From NCBI RefSeq assembly GCF_000377345.1, contig NZ_KB898047.1, positions 1 through 64,000 on the forward strand: a DNA stretch of 64,000 nucleotides, in the 5' to 3' direction. This DNA comes from Thioalkalivibrio sp. ALJ16 (lineage in GTDB: Bacteria; Pseudomonadota; Gammaproteobacteria; Ectothiorhodospirales; Ectothiorhodospiraceae). How positions within the stretch are numbered: position 1 is the first letter of the stretch; each line of letters opens with the position of its first letter. This document shows positions 56,394 to 64,000 of the stretch, piece after piece. The notes under the pieces were generated by a model that had not been told where the DNA came from, made no database searches, and saw only the letters and a program-made list of their open reading frames with translations. The position numbers were made by a program, and so were the translations under genes.

Positions 56394-57311
56394 ATGTCGG
56401 TACCTGACAACCCTTACGAGCCCGTGACTGTCGATACCACCGCCCACGAGGTGGAAGGGGCCGATACCTGGTACATGGTCGGGATCTCCGGTATCCCGGA
56501 CCCGGAGAACGAGGGGCATACCTCGAATGCCGGGTTCGTGGTCACCGACGAGGGCGTGGTGGTGTATGACGCGCTGGGCACGCCCCCGCTGGGCTTCGAG
56601 ATGATCCGGCGCATCCGCGAGGTGACCGACCAGCCGATCAAGTACGTGATCGCCGGGCACTACCACGCGGATCACATCTACGGCCTGCAGGCGTTCGCGG
56701 ATCATACCGATGCCAAGATCATCGGCCAGGCCCGTGCCCGCGACTACCTGGCCAGCCCGGGCGCGGTGTCGCGTCTGGAGCAGCGTCGGGGCGTGCTGGC
56801 GCCCTGGGTGGATGAAGATACCCAGATTATCCCGCCGGACGAATTTTTCGAGGACGAATACACCATCCGGCTGGGTGGCAAGACCTTCCGGTGCGTGCAT
56901 GCCGGCCCGGCACATTCTCCCGACGACATCATCATGGTGGTGGAGGAGACCGGCGTGGTCTTCGCCGGGGATATCGTGTTCGATGGCCGCATTCCGTTCC
57001 TGGGGGACGATGCGCTGGACTCCGGAAACTGGGTTCGACGCCTGGAAGAACTGATGGAGATGGACCTCAAGTTCCTCGTGCCCGGCCACGGCGACGGGAC
57101 CGATCAGGCCGCGCGGGCGGTCAAGTTCACGCGTGACTACCTGGTCAAGCTGCGCGAACACATGGCCGAGGCGGTGGAGAACATGGATTCCTTCGACGAG
57201 GCCTACGCCGCGATGGACTGGAGCGACTACGAGGACCTCCCCGCGTTCGAGCAGACCAATCGCAGCAACGCGAACGCGGTCTACCTGGAGATGGAAGAAA
57301 AGCTCTTCTGA
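56394..57311 (+). CDS. MBL-fold metallo-hydrolase
   Basis: A 305-residue beta-lactamase-fold protein. Zinc ligands: HYHADHIYG (HxHxDH), His in AGPAHSPDDIIMVVEE, Asp in VFAGDIVFDGRIPF and His in VPGHGDGTDQAA. The N terminus (WYMVGISGIPDPENEGHTSNAGFVVTDEGVVVYDALG) resembles SoxH-like and quinoprotein-relay hydrolases, which are found near sulfur or methanol oxidation genes. No signal peptide is seen. The start at 56394 has GAGGAG 8 bases upstream. The substrate is unknown. Confidence 0.84.
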   Translation: MSVPDNPYEPVTVDTTAHEVEGADTWYMVGISGIPDPENEGHTSNAGFVVTDEGVVVYDALGTPPLGFEMIRRIREVTDQPIKYVIAGHYHADHIYGLQAFADHTDAKIIGQARARDYLASPGAVSRLEQRRGVLAPWVDEDTQIIPPDEFFEDEYTIRLGGKTFRCVHAGPAHSPDDIIMVVEETGVVFAGDIVFDGRIPFLGDDALDSGNWVRRLEELMEMDLKFLVPGHGDGTDQAARAVKFTRDYLVKLREHMAEAVENMDSFDEAYAAMDWSDYEDLPAFEQTNRSNANAVYLEMEEKLF

Positions 57312-57535
57312 CCCGTTTCGTGGCGGGCCCGTGTCCACCCCGGTCGGGGCGGGCGCGGCTTGGTGTGGGCGCGTGCCGCGCCGGATCCGGCCCGTCCCCG
57401 GCCCCGGATTCAGGCCCGGGTGCTGCGGCAAGATACTTTGGTGCCCAAAAGCATGGACGAAGAGTGCGAGTTCGTGCGCCCCCGACACGGACCCGTTACT
57501 CTTTGCGCTCATTCTGATCGGGGGGCCAAGCCTCA

Positions 57536-60500
57536 ATGACCGCCGAACGCGTTCGAGAAATACCCTATAACTACACCTCATTTTCCGACCGCGAAATCGT
57601 CATCCGCTTCCTCGGATCCGATACCTGGGACCTCCTCAACGAGCTGCGCGGCGAGCGTCGCACGGGCGTGTCCGCGCGCATGCTGTTCGAGGTGCTGGGC
57701 GACATGTGGGTGGTCACCCGTAATCCCTACATCCAGGATGATCTCCTTGAGGACAAGAAGCGTCGCAAGGCCCTGATCGATGCGATGCAGCACCGCCTGG
57801 ACCAGATCGCGGCCCGCGCCGACGGCAACGAGAAGGCCCTGAAGCTGGCCGAGCGCGCGCAGGCCGCGGTCTCCGCGTTTGCCCGCGAGTTCACCGATAC
57901 CGCGGCCCTGCGCGAGCAGGTGCGCAAGCGCATGAAGGGGCTGACGCACAAGGACAACATCCAGTTCGGCGGCCTGGCGCGGGTCTCGCATGTCACCGAC
58001 GCCACCGACTGGCGCGTGGAACTCCCGTTCGTGGTCCTCACGCCCGACTCCGAGGAGGAGATGGGCCCGCTGGTGGCGGCCTGCATCGACCTCGGGCTGA
58101 CGGTGATTCCGCGCGGGGGCGGCACTGGCTACACCGGGAGCGCGGTGCCGCTGTCGAAGCGCTCCGCGGTCATCAACACCGAGAAGCTGGAGGGACTGGG
58201 CGAGGTCAAACGCCGCGCCCTGCCCGGCGTGGATCACGAGGTGCCGGTGGTGCGGGTGGAGGCCGGCGTGGTGACCAAGCGTGTCTCCGAACTGGCCGAC
58301 CGCAACGGCCTGGTATTCGCCGTGGACCCGACCTCGCAGGATGCCTCCACCATCGGTGGCAATGTGGCGATGAACGCCGGCGGCAAGAAGGCCGTGCTCT
58401 GGGGTACCGCGCTGGACAACCTTGCGGCCTGGACCATGGTCACGCCCGAGGCGGAGTGGCTGTACATCGAACGCCTGGAACACAACCTGGGCAAGATCCA
58501 TGACGCCGCGACCGTGCGCTTCCGGGTCACGCGTTACCAGCCGGACGGGAGGACCCCGAAGGGCGAGCCCGAGATCCTGGAGATGCCGGGGCAGAACTTC
58601 CGCAAGCTGGGACTCGGCAAGGACGTGACCGACAAGACCCTGATGGGGGTCCCGGGGATCCAGAAGGAGGGCTGTGACGGCCTGATTACCTCGGCGGAAT
58701 TCATCCTGCACCGGATGCCGGACAACATCCGCACCGTGTGCCTGGAGTTCTACGGGACCGACCTGCACCAGGCGGTGCCGGCGATTGTGGAGATCAAGGA
58801 TTCGGTGGATGCCGAGGACGACGTGCTGCTGGCCGGTCTGGAGCATCTGGACGAGCGCTACGTACGTGCCGTGAAGTACACGCCGAAGGGTGCTCGGGGC
58901 GACCTCCCGAAGATGGTGCTGATTGCCGATATCGTCTCCGACAACGAAGACGCCCTGGGCAAGCTCGCCGCCAAGATGGTGCGCGCCGCCAATGCCCGTA
59001 ACGGCGAGGGTTTCATCGCGGTGAGCCCGGAGGCGCGCAAGCGTTTCTGGGCCGACCGTGCACGGACCGCGGCGATCGCGCATCACACCAATGCGTTCAA
59101 GATCAATGAGGACGTGGTGATCCCGCTGGAGCGCCTGGCGGAGTACACCGAGGGCGTGGAGTCGCTGAACGTCCGCGAGTCACTGAAGAACAAGCTGACC
59201 ATGGTCGACGAGATGCTCGACTGCCTGCGCGGCGACCACCCGGAACTGCGCGACCTGCTGGAGGACACCGGCGGCGAGGGCAAGCAGTGGTTCGAGACCA
59301 AACGCGAGCGGGCGGTGGAGCTTCTGGGCGAGGTGCGTCAGCGCTGGCAGGCGATCGCGGAGAACTTCTTCACGCTGGCCAGCGAGTGCGACACCCTCCT
59401 GGATGAACCGGCGCGGGCCGACCTGCGTGCGCACGACAAGCTGATCAACCTGCTGTTGCGGCGCAGCCTGCGCATCTCCTATCGCGCCGAGGTCGAGCGC
59501 CCGCTGTTCGAGATCTTTGGCGGGCACCAGCTGGAGCCCGTGCGCAAGCGCCTGACGGCGATCCATGACCGTGTGCTGACCAGCCGGCTTTTCATCGCCC
59601 TGCACATGCACGCCGGGGATGGCAACGTGCACACCAACATCCCGGTGAATTCCAACGACTATCAGATGATGCATCAGGCCGAACGCCTGGTGGACGACGT
59701 GATGCGCCTGGCCCGCGAGCTCAACGGGGTAATCTCCGGCGAGCACGGGATCGGCCTGACCAAGATGCAGTACCTGGAACCCGAGCGCATCGAGTCGTTC
59801 GCGAAGTACAAGAAGCAGGTCGACCCGAACGGCGTGTTCAACGCCGGCAAGCTGCTGGAGGGCTCCGGGCTGTCCAATGCCTACACGCCGTCCCTGCGCC
59901 TGGTGAAGCAGGAGGCGCTGATCCTGGAGCAGAGCGAGCTGGGCGATCTCAACGACGAGATCAAGGACTGCCTGCGCTGCGGCAAGTGCAAGCCGGAGTG
60001 CAACACGCATGTCCCGCGCGCCAATCTGCTCTACTCGCCGCGCAACAAGATCCTGGCGACCGGGCTGATTGTCGAGGCCTTCCTCTACGAGGAGCAGACC
60101 CGGCGCGGGCTGTCGCTGAATCACTTCGAGGAAATGAACGATGTGGCGGACCACTGCACCATCTGCCACAAGTGCCTGAACCCGTGCCCGGTGGACATCG
60201 ACTTCGGTGATGTCACCATGCACATGCGTTCCATTCTGAACAAGAAGGGCAAGCGCAAGATGGCGCCGGCGACCATGATGTCGATGGCCTTCCTCAACGC
60301 GAAGGATCCGTCCACCATCAAGGGCATTCGCAAGGGCGCGATCCAGATGGGCTATGCGGCGCAGCGTTTCGGCCACATGGCATTCAAGAAGCTCAACCTG
60401 ACCGGTGAGGGCAAGCGCCCACGCTCCACCACCGGCAAGTCGCCGGTGCACGAGCAGGTGGTGCACTTCGTCAAGAAGCCGATGCCGGCCGGGCTGCCGA

Positions 60501-61378
60501 GCCAGACCACCCGCCAGATGCTGGGGCTGGAGGACGCCCGCTACGTCCCGATCCTGCGCGACCCGGTCAAGACGGATCTGGACTCCGACGCGGTGTTCTA
60601 CTTCCCCGGCTGTGGTTCCGAACGCCTGTTCAGCCAGGTCGGCCTGGCCACGCTCGCGATGCTGTACGACGTGGGCGCGCAGACGGTCCTGCCCCCGGGG
60701 TATCTGTGCTGCGGCTATCCGCAGAACTCCAACGGCGACTTCGAAAAGGGCTCGCAGATCAGCACCGAGAACCGGGTGCTGTTCCACCGCGTGGCGACCA
60801 CCCTCAACTATCTGGACATCAAGACGGTGGTGGTCTCCTGCGGGACCTGCATGGATCAGCTGCTCAAGTACGAGTTCGAACGCATCTTCCCGGGCTGCCG
60901 CCTGCTTGATATCCACGAGTACCTGATGGAGAAGGGCGTGAAGCTGGAGGGGCTCAAGGGCGTGCAGTACATGTACCACGACCCCTGCCATTCCCCGATG
61001 AAGTCGCACAAGCCGACCGATGTCGCGGCCCGGCTCCTCGGCCAGGAGGTCCTGCAGTCGAACCGCTGCTGCGGCGAGGCGGGTACCTTTGCGGTCAGCC
61101 GCCCGGACATTGCCACCCAGGTGCGCTTCCGCAAGCAGGAAGAACTGCACAAGGGCATCAAGGAGCTGACCGGCAATGAGAAGGCGGAGAACGGCAACGT
61201 GAAGATGCTGACCTCCTGTCCGGCCTGCCAGCAGGGGCTGTCGCGCTACCGCGAGGACACCGGCCTGGATACCGACTACATCGTGGTCGAGATGGCCAAC
61301 CGCCTGATGGGCGAGGGCTGGCAGAAGGCCTTTATCGAGCGTGCCCGCGAGGGCGGGATCGAGAAGGTCCTGCTGTAA
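57536..61378 (+). CDS. Giant FAD-linked oxidase / Fe-S oxidoreductase with DUF3683 domain
   Basis: A 1280-residue fusion. Residues 1-140 are the DUF3683-type N terminus ([21 protein letters not shown]). Residues about 160-780 form a GlcD/D-lactate-dehydrogenase-like FAD module with [37 protein letters not shown], the metal-site [15 protein letters not shown] and [14 protein letters not shown]. Two ferredoxin clusters follow: [11 protein letters not shown] from residue 812 and [12 protein letters not shown] from about 874. Two CCG (GlpC-like) repeats with [23 protein letters not shown] and CPACQQGL end it. It probably oxidises a 2-hydroxyacid and passes electrons to quinone or a haem protein. 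Confidence 0.88.
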   Translation: MTAERVREIPYNYTSFSDREIVIRFLGSDTWDLLNELRGERRTGVSARMLFEVLGDMWVVTRNPYIQDDLLEDKKRRKALIDAMQHRLDQIAARADGNEKALKLAERAQAAVSAFAREFTDTAALREQVRKRMKGLTHKDNIQFGGLARVSHVTDATDWRVELPFVVLTPDSEEEMGPLVAACIDLGLTVIPRGGGTGYTGSAVPLSKRSAVINTEKLEGLGEVKRRALPGVDHEVPVVRVEAGVVTKRVSELADRNGLVFAVDPTSQDASTIGGNVAMNAGGKKAVLWGTALDNLAAWTMVTPEAEWLYIERLEHNLGKIHDAATVRFRVTRYQPDGRTPKGEPEILEMPGQNFRKLGLGKDVTDKTLMGVPGIQKEGCDGLITSAEFILHRMPDNIRTVCLEFYGTDLHQAVPAIVEIKDSVDAEDDVLLAGLEHLDERYVRAVKYTPKGARGDLPKMVLIADIVSDNEDALGKLAAKMVRAANARNGEGFIAVSPEARKRFWADRARTAAIAHHTNAFKINEDVVIPLERLAEYTEGVESLNVRESLKNKLTMVDEMLDCLRGDHPELRDLLEDTGGEGKQWFETKRERAVELLGEVRQRWQAIAENFFTLASECDTLLDEPARADLRAHDKLINLLLRRSLRISYRAEVERPLFEIFGGHQLEPVRKRLTAIHDRVLTSRLFIALHMHAGDGNVHTNIPVNSNDYQMMHQAERLVDDVMRLARELNGVISGEHGIGLTKMQYLEPERIESFAKYKKQVDPNGVFNAGKLLEGSGLSNAYTPSLRLVKQEALILEQSELGDLNDEIKDCLRCGKCKPECNTHVPRANLLYSPRNKILATGLIVEAFLYEEQTRRGLSLNHFEEMNDVADHCTICHKCLNPCPVDIDFGDVTMHMRSILNKKGKRKMAPATMMSMAFLNAKDPSTIKGIRKGAIQMGYAAQRFGHMAFKKLNLTGEGKRPRSTTGKSPVHEQVVHFVKKPMPAGLPSQTTRQMLGLEDARYVPILRDPVKTDLDSDAVFYFPGCGSERLFSQVGLATLAMLYDVGAQTVLPPGYLCCGYPQNSNGDFEKGSQISTENRVLFHRVATTLNYLDIKTVVVSCGTCMDQLLKYEFERIFPGCRLLDIHEYLMEKGVKLEGLKGVQYMYHDPCHSPMKSHKPTDVAARLLGQEVLQSNRCCGEAGTFAVSRPDIATQVRFRKQEELHKGIKELTGNEKAENGNVKMLTSCPACQQGLSRYREDTGLDTDYIVVEMANRLMGEGWQKAFIERAREGGIEKVLL

Positions 61379-61384
61379 TTCCCG

Positions 61385-61415
61385 TTGCACACAAAGGGTG
61401 CGGGTTGGCTACAAT
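61385..61415 (+). promoter_or_regulatory. Weak promoter before the double rhodanese gene
   Basis: TTGCAC (61385-61390) and TACAAT (61410-61415) are separated by 19 bases, longer than optimal. The good -10 box lies about 130 bases before the gene, leaving a long GC-rich leader in which I see no defined riboswitch. Confidence 0.35.
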
Positions 61416-61547
61416 CGGGCGAGGCGAGCGGTCGGGCCGGGGAATAAAGCCCGGTCGGACCACGTCGCCCAACGGGCGTCGGATACGCCTATACAGGGCC
61501 GCGGCAGTGCATGCGGCTTGACCACCCGTCCATGCAAGGGAGTTCGC

Positions 61548-62378
61548 ATGACCATACGCTCTTTGAGTCCCCGCCTTGCGGCCATGGCCCTCTGTTTCGG
61601 GCTGGCCGCCGCCCCTATTGCGGCCAGTGCCCAGGCCTTTGTCGAATTCCCCGGTCGCAGCCTCTACGAGCGTTTCGGCGTGGATGCGGTCGACCTGTTC
61701 GACCTGCGTGGCCAGTTGTCCGGTTCCACGCTGATTGATGTCCGCCCGCGTCTTGAATACGACATCATGCATATCGAGGGGGCCCATCATGTCCCGTTGA
61801 GCGCCCCGGATTTTGAAGAACAGGTGCGCGCGCTCGAGCAGGAGCACGGCGGTCCGCTGGTGTTCTACTGCAACGGGCGCGAAAGCTACCTGTCCTACCG
61901 CGCGGCGGCGCGCGCCAACTCGGCCGGGCTGGGCCCGACCCAGGCCTACGATGCGGGTGTGAAGGACTGGGCCGACCGTTACCCTGGTCTGGCGATGCTG
62001 CGTGGCGAACCGATCGACGACCCCGAGTCCCAGCTGATCCCGGAAGAACGCTTCGATGCACGGCTGCTGGATGCTGACACCTTTGCCAGCCGCGTGCGTG
62101 CCGGCAACGCCGTGGTGCTGGACGTGCGTGGCAACGAGGAGCGTGACGAGATCTCGCTGTTCGCCGGCCGCGAGGTCTCGGCCCCGCTGGAGAATATCGA
62201 CGCCCTCAACCGGATTGTCGATCAGGCTCGCCGGGACGGTCAGCCGCTGCTGATCTTCGACCAGAATGGCCAGCAGGTGCGCTGGCTGCAGTACCACCTC
62301 GAGGACCGCGGCGTCGAGGAATACCACTTCCTGGAAGGCGGGCTGCAGCGCTTCTATGACGAGGTCATGAGCCGCTAA
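61548..62378 (+). CDS. Secreted tandem rhodanese-domain protein
   Basis: A 276-residue protein with a signal peptide (about 1-28, ending ASA-QA) and two rhodanese domains. Domain 1 (about 45-145) has LIDVRPRLEYDIMHIEGAHHVPL and the loop VFYCNGRESYLS with Cys108. Domain 2 (about 175-275) has VVLDVRGNEERDEI, but the active position reads LLIFDQNGQQ, with Asp238 instead of Cys, so it is probably inactive. A periplasmic sulfurtransferase or sulfur carrier is likely. GGGAG lies just before ATG 61548. Confidence 0.86.
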   Translation: MTIRSLSPRLAAMALCFGLAAAPIAASAQAFVEFPGRSLYERFGVDAVDLFDLRGQLSGSTLIDVRPRLEYDIMHIEGAHHVPLSAPDFEEQVRALEQEHGGPLVFYCNGRESYLSYRAAARANSAGLGPTQAYDAGVKDWADRYPGLAMLRGEPIDDPESQLIPEERFDARLLDADTFASRVRAGNAVVLDVRGNEERDEISLFAGREVSAPLENIDALNRIVDQARRDGQPLLIFDQNGQQVRWLQYHLEDRGVEEYHFLEGGLQRFYDEVMSR

Positions 62379-62418
62379 AGCCGGTGCACGCGGGCGGAGG
62401 GTTTGCGTTCGTGTGTGT

Positions 62419-62460
62419 ACAAAAAAGGGCCGGGATCTGCTGATCCCGGCCCTTTTTCCT
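62419..62460. terminator. Bidirectional terminator
   Basis: aaaaaagggccgggatc-tgct-gatcccggccctttttcc has A and T runs on either side of an 13-14 bp GC-rich stem. It lies between the converging rhodanese and DUF2905 genes and can serve both. Confidence 0.92.
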
Positions 62461-62471
62461 GGTGCTTTCCG

Positions 62472-62681
62472 TCAGCGCCGGAACAGCGCCAGGAGGATCG
62501 AGATCACCACGCTGATTATCAGCATGGTGGTGATCGGAAAGTAAAACCGCGCGTTCTCGCGCTCGATCACGATGTCACCGGGCAGACGGCCCCAGGGGAT
62601 CTTGCCCAGCCAGGGCCAGAGCAGGCCGATGGCGACCAGCAATCCGCCGATGATGATCAGCCACTTGCCGGTCTCGTTCAT
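62472..62681 (-). CDS. DUF2905 small membrane protein
   Basis: A 69-residue protein with two transmembrane helices (about 7-25 and 48-66). They are joined by WLGKIPWGRLPGDIVIERENARFYFPITT, the hallmark of the DUF2905 family. The function is unknown. It is 12 bases downstream of rpiA on the same strand, and probably co-transcribed. Confidence 0.9.
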   Translation of the reverse strand: MNETGKWLIIIGGLLVAIGLLWPWLGKIPWGRLPGDIVIERENARFYFPITTMLIISVVISILLALFRR

Positions 62682-62693
62682 CGGTGCAGTCGC

Positions 62694-63356
62694 CTATCCG
62701 GCGGTCATTTCCTCGACACCGGAGGCGGAGCCGACCAGCATCACGTCCGCCGGCCGCCGTGCAAACAGGCCGTTGGTCACGACACCGGCGATGTGGTCGA
62801 GCTCGGATTCCAGTTCCACCGGATTCATGATGCGCAGGTTGTGCACGTCCAGGATCACGTTGCCGTTGTCGGTGCGGAAGCCTTCGCGCAGCTCCGGGTT
62901 GCCGCCCTGTTTCGACAGGGCGCGGGCGACATGGCTGCGGGCCATCGGGATCACCTCCACCGGCAGCGGGTAGGCACCCAGGTAGTCCACGACCTTGGTC
63001 TCGTCGACCACGCACACGAAGGTCTTCGATGCGGCCGCGACGATCTTCTCGCGGGTCAGGGCCCCGCCCCCGCCCTTGGTCAGGTGCAGGTGCCGGGTGG
63101 CCTCGTCGGCGCCGTCCACGTAGATCGGCAGCGGGCCGGCGGAGTTCAGGTCCAGCACCTCGATGCCATGTCCGCGCAGGCGCTCGGCGCTGGCCTCGCT
63201 GGAGGCGACGGCTCCGTCGATCTTGCCCTTGATGCCCGCCAGGGCGTCGATGAAGTAGTTCGCGGTAGACCCGGTACCCACACCCACGATCCAGCCGCTC
63301 TCGATCCGTTCCAGCGCCGCCTCGGCCACGGCCTTCTTCATTTCGTCCTGATTCAT
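62694..63356 (-). CDS. rpiA: Ribose-5-phosphate isomerase A
   Basis: RpiA interconverts ribose 5-phosphate and ribulose 5-phosphate. The 220-residue protein has [19 protein letters not shown] (phosphate loop), [28 protein letters not shown] with catalytic Asp, Glu and Lys residues, and [13 protein letters not shown]. The start [15 protein letters not shown] at 63356 is preferred; MREMLMNQ at 63371 is possible. It is divergent from ilvA, as in many gammaproteobacteria. Confidence 0.96.
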   Translation of the reverse strand: MNQDEMKKAVAEAALERIESGWIVGVGTGSTANYFIDALAGIKGKIDGAVASSEASAERLRGHGIEVLDLNSAGPLPIYVDGADEATRHLHLTKGGGGALTREKIVAAASKTFVCVVDETKVVDYLGAYPLPVEVIPMARSHVARALSKQGGNPELREGFRTDNGNVILDVHNLRIMNPVELESELDHIAGVVTNGLFARRPADVMLVGSASGVEEMTAG

Positions 63357-63458
63357 CAACATCTCTCGCATGTACGATCCATAACCTATTGAGGATACCG
63401 ACTGCTCCGGCCCCGGGACAAGCGGAACCGTGAACCGCTCGCATGCTATGGTTTCGCC

Positions 63459-64000
63459 ATGCAAATCCCCTATCTCGAGAAGATCCTGACCGCGCGGGTC
63501 TACGACGTGGCCCGCGAGACCCCTCTGGACTCGATGCCGACCCTTTCGCAGCGCCTGGGCTCGACGCTCTGGCTCAAGCGCGAGGACCTGCAGCCGGTGT
63601 TCTCGTTCAAGCTGCGCGGGGCCTACAACAAGATGGCCCAGTTGACCCCGGACCAGCGTGCAAAGGGCGTGGTGGCGGCCTCCGCAGGCAACCATGCCCA
63701 GGGCGTCGCGCTGGGGGCGAACCACCTCGGCATCAAGGCCGTGATCGTGATGCCGGTGACCACTCCCTCGATCAAGATCGCCGCGGTGCGTCGCTTCGGC
63801 GGCAAGGCCGTACTCCACGGGGATTCCTTCGACGAGGCCGCCGCCCACGCCCGCGAGCTGGAAGCCAAGCACGGCTACACGTTCATCCATCCGTTCGACG
63901 ACCCCGACGTGATTGCCGGGCAGGGCACGGTGGCCATGGAGCTGCTGCGTCAGCATCCGGGCGAGCTCGATGCCGTGTTCGTCTGCATCGGAGGTGGTGG
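63459..64000 (+). CDS. ilvA: Threonine ammonia-lyase, biosynthetic (3' end outside window)
   Basis: Threonine deaminase makes 2-oxobutanoate for isoleucine. About 180 residues are visible, starting [23 protein letters not shown]. The PLP-binding Lys is in [48 protein letters not shown] and the SGNHAQG-like loop are conserved, and the window ends at CIGGG of the phosphate-binding glycine loop. The length of the C-terminal regulatory part cannot be judged, so the catabolic type is not excluded, but divergent rpiA favours IlvA. Confidence 0.93.
   Translation, partial: MQIPYLEKILTARVYDVARETPLDSMPTLSQRLGSTLWLKREDLQPVFSFKLRGAYNKMAQLTPDQRAKGVVAASAGNHAQGVALGANHLGIKAVIVMPVTTPSIKIAAVRRFGGKAVLHGDSFDEAAAHARELEAKHGYTFIHPFDDPDVIAGQGTVAMELLRQHPGELDAVFVCIGGG

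Noticed and set aside
55812-56407. Open frames across the tRNA-associated repeat giving repeated peptides (SEPRVRTRKVRRSAAEH...)
   Set aside because: They arise from translating the tRNA-derived repeat and terminators. They have no Shine-Dalgarno, are very Arg-rich, and a better non-coding explanation exists.

Overview
This 64 kb window is a gene-dense, GC-rich chromosomal segment of a gammaproteobacterium. The markers are the ratA-rnfH pair, divergent bamE/fur, bamD, the yibN-grxC-secB-gpsA operon beside divergent envC, pcnB-folK-panBC, parC and rplM-rpsI. A BCCT-type compatible-solute transporter, a sodium-coupled NSS transporter, a two-cysteine ArsR regulator of the persulfide-sensor type and several rhodaneses fit a halophilic or haloalkaliphilic sulfur oxidiser such as Thioalkalivibrio (Ectothiorhodospiraceae). 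That assignment is inference from gene content. I see no prophage, plasmid genes or CRISPR array.

Layout. 1-470: tail of an IS3-family element and a short direct repeat. 548-6206: smpB, NSS transporter, ratA, rnfH, bamE, fur, a GST, hslR and a NUDIX hydrolase. 6259-15131: pcnB-folK-deoxynucleoside kinase-panB-panC, then panD, sucCD and nadE. 15499-21650: glnB, bamD, rluD, pgeF and clpB with a sigma-32 promoter. 21773-28608: an SDR, a soluble chemoreceptor behind a consensus sigma-54 promoter, a lipoprotein lipase, a zinc metallopeptidase and the BCCT transporter. 28913-32658 (minus): a persulfide-type ArsR repressor heading yibN-grxC-secB-gpsA. 32715-39650: envC, ctpA, thiJ, recG, ridA, copD and a DUF3293 gene. 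39709-49610: two convergent cyclic-di-GMP enzymes, cardiolipin synthase, parC and htpX, the last with a second sigma-32-like promoter. 49667-54546: an MBL hydrolase, a probable small RNA, and a two-component system with a sigma-54 activator next to a DUF4168 exported-protein gene that has its own sigma-54 promoter. 54726-56158: rplM-rpsI, tRNA-Gln(CUG) and a tandem array of interrupted tRNA 3' halves. 56394-64000: MBL hydrolase, a very large FAD/Fe-S oxidoreductase, a secreted double rhodanese, a DUF2905 protein, rpiA and the start of ilvA.

The most unusual content is non-coding or regulatory: (1) five copies of a 140-225 bp nested-palindrome intergenic repeat; (2) a separate 144 bp MITE-like palindrome behind pgeF; (3) two tandem 158 bp units after tRNA-Gln that look like tRNA 3' halves split in the T loop by a hairpin-rich insert; (4) a candidate ~95 nt small RNA with anti-Shine-Dalgarno CCUCC motifs; (5) two sigma-54 promoters, one beside the gene for a sigma-54 activator; (6) a predicted persulfide sensor at the head of the SecB/glutaredoxin operon.
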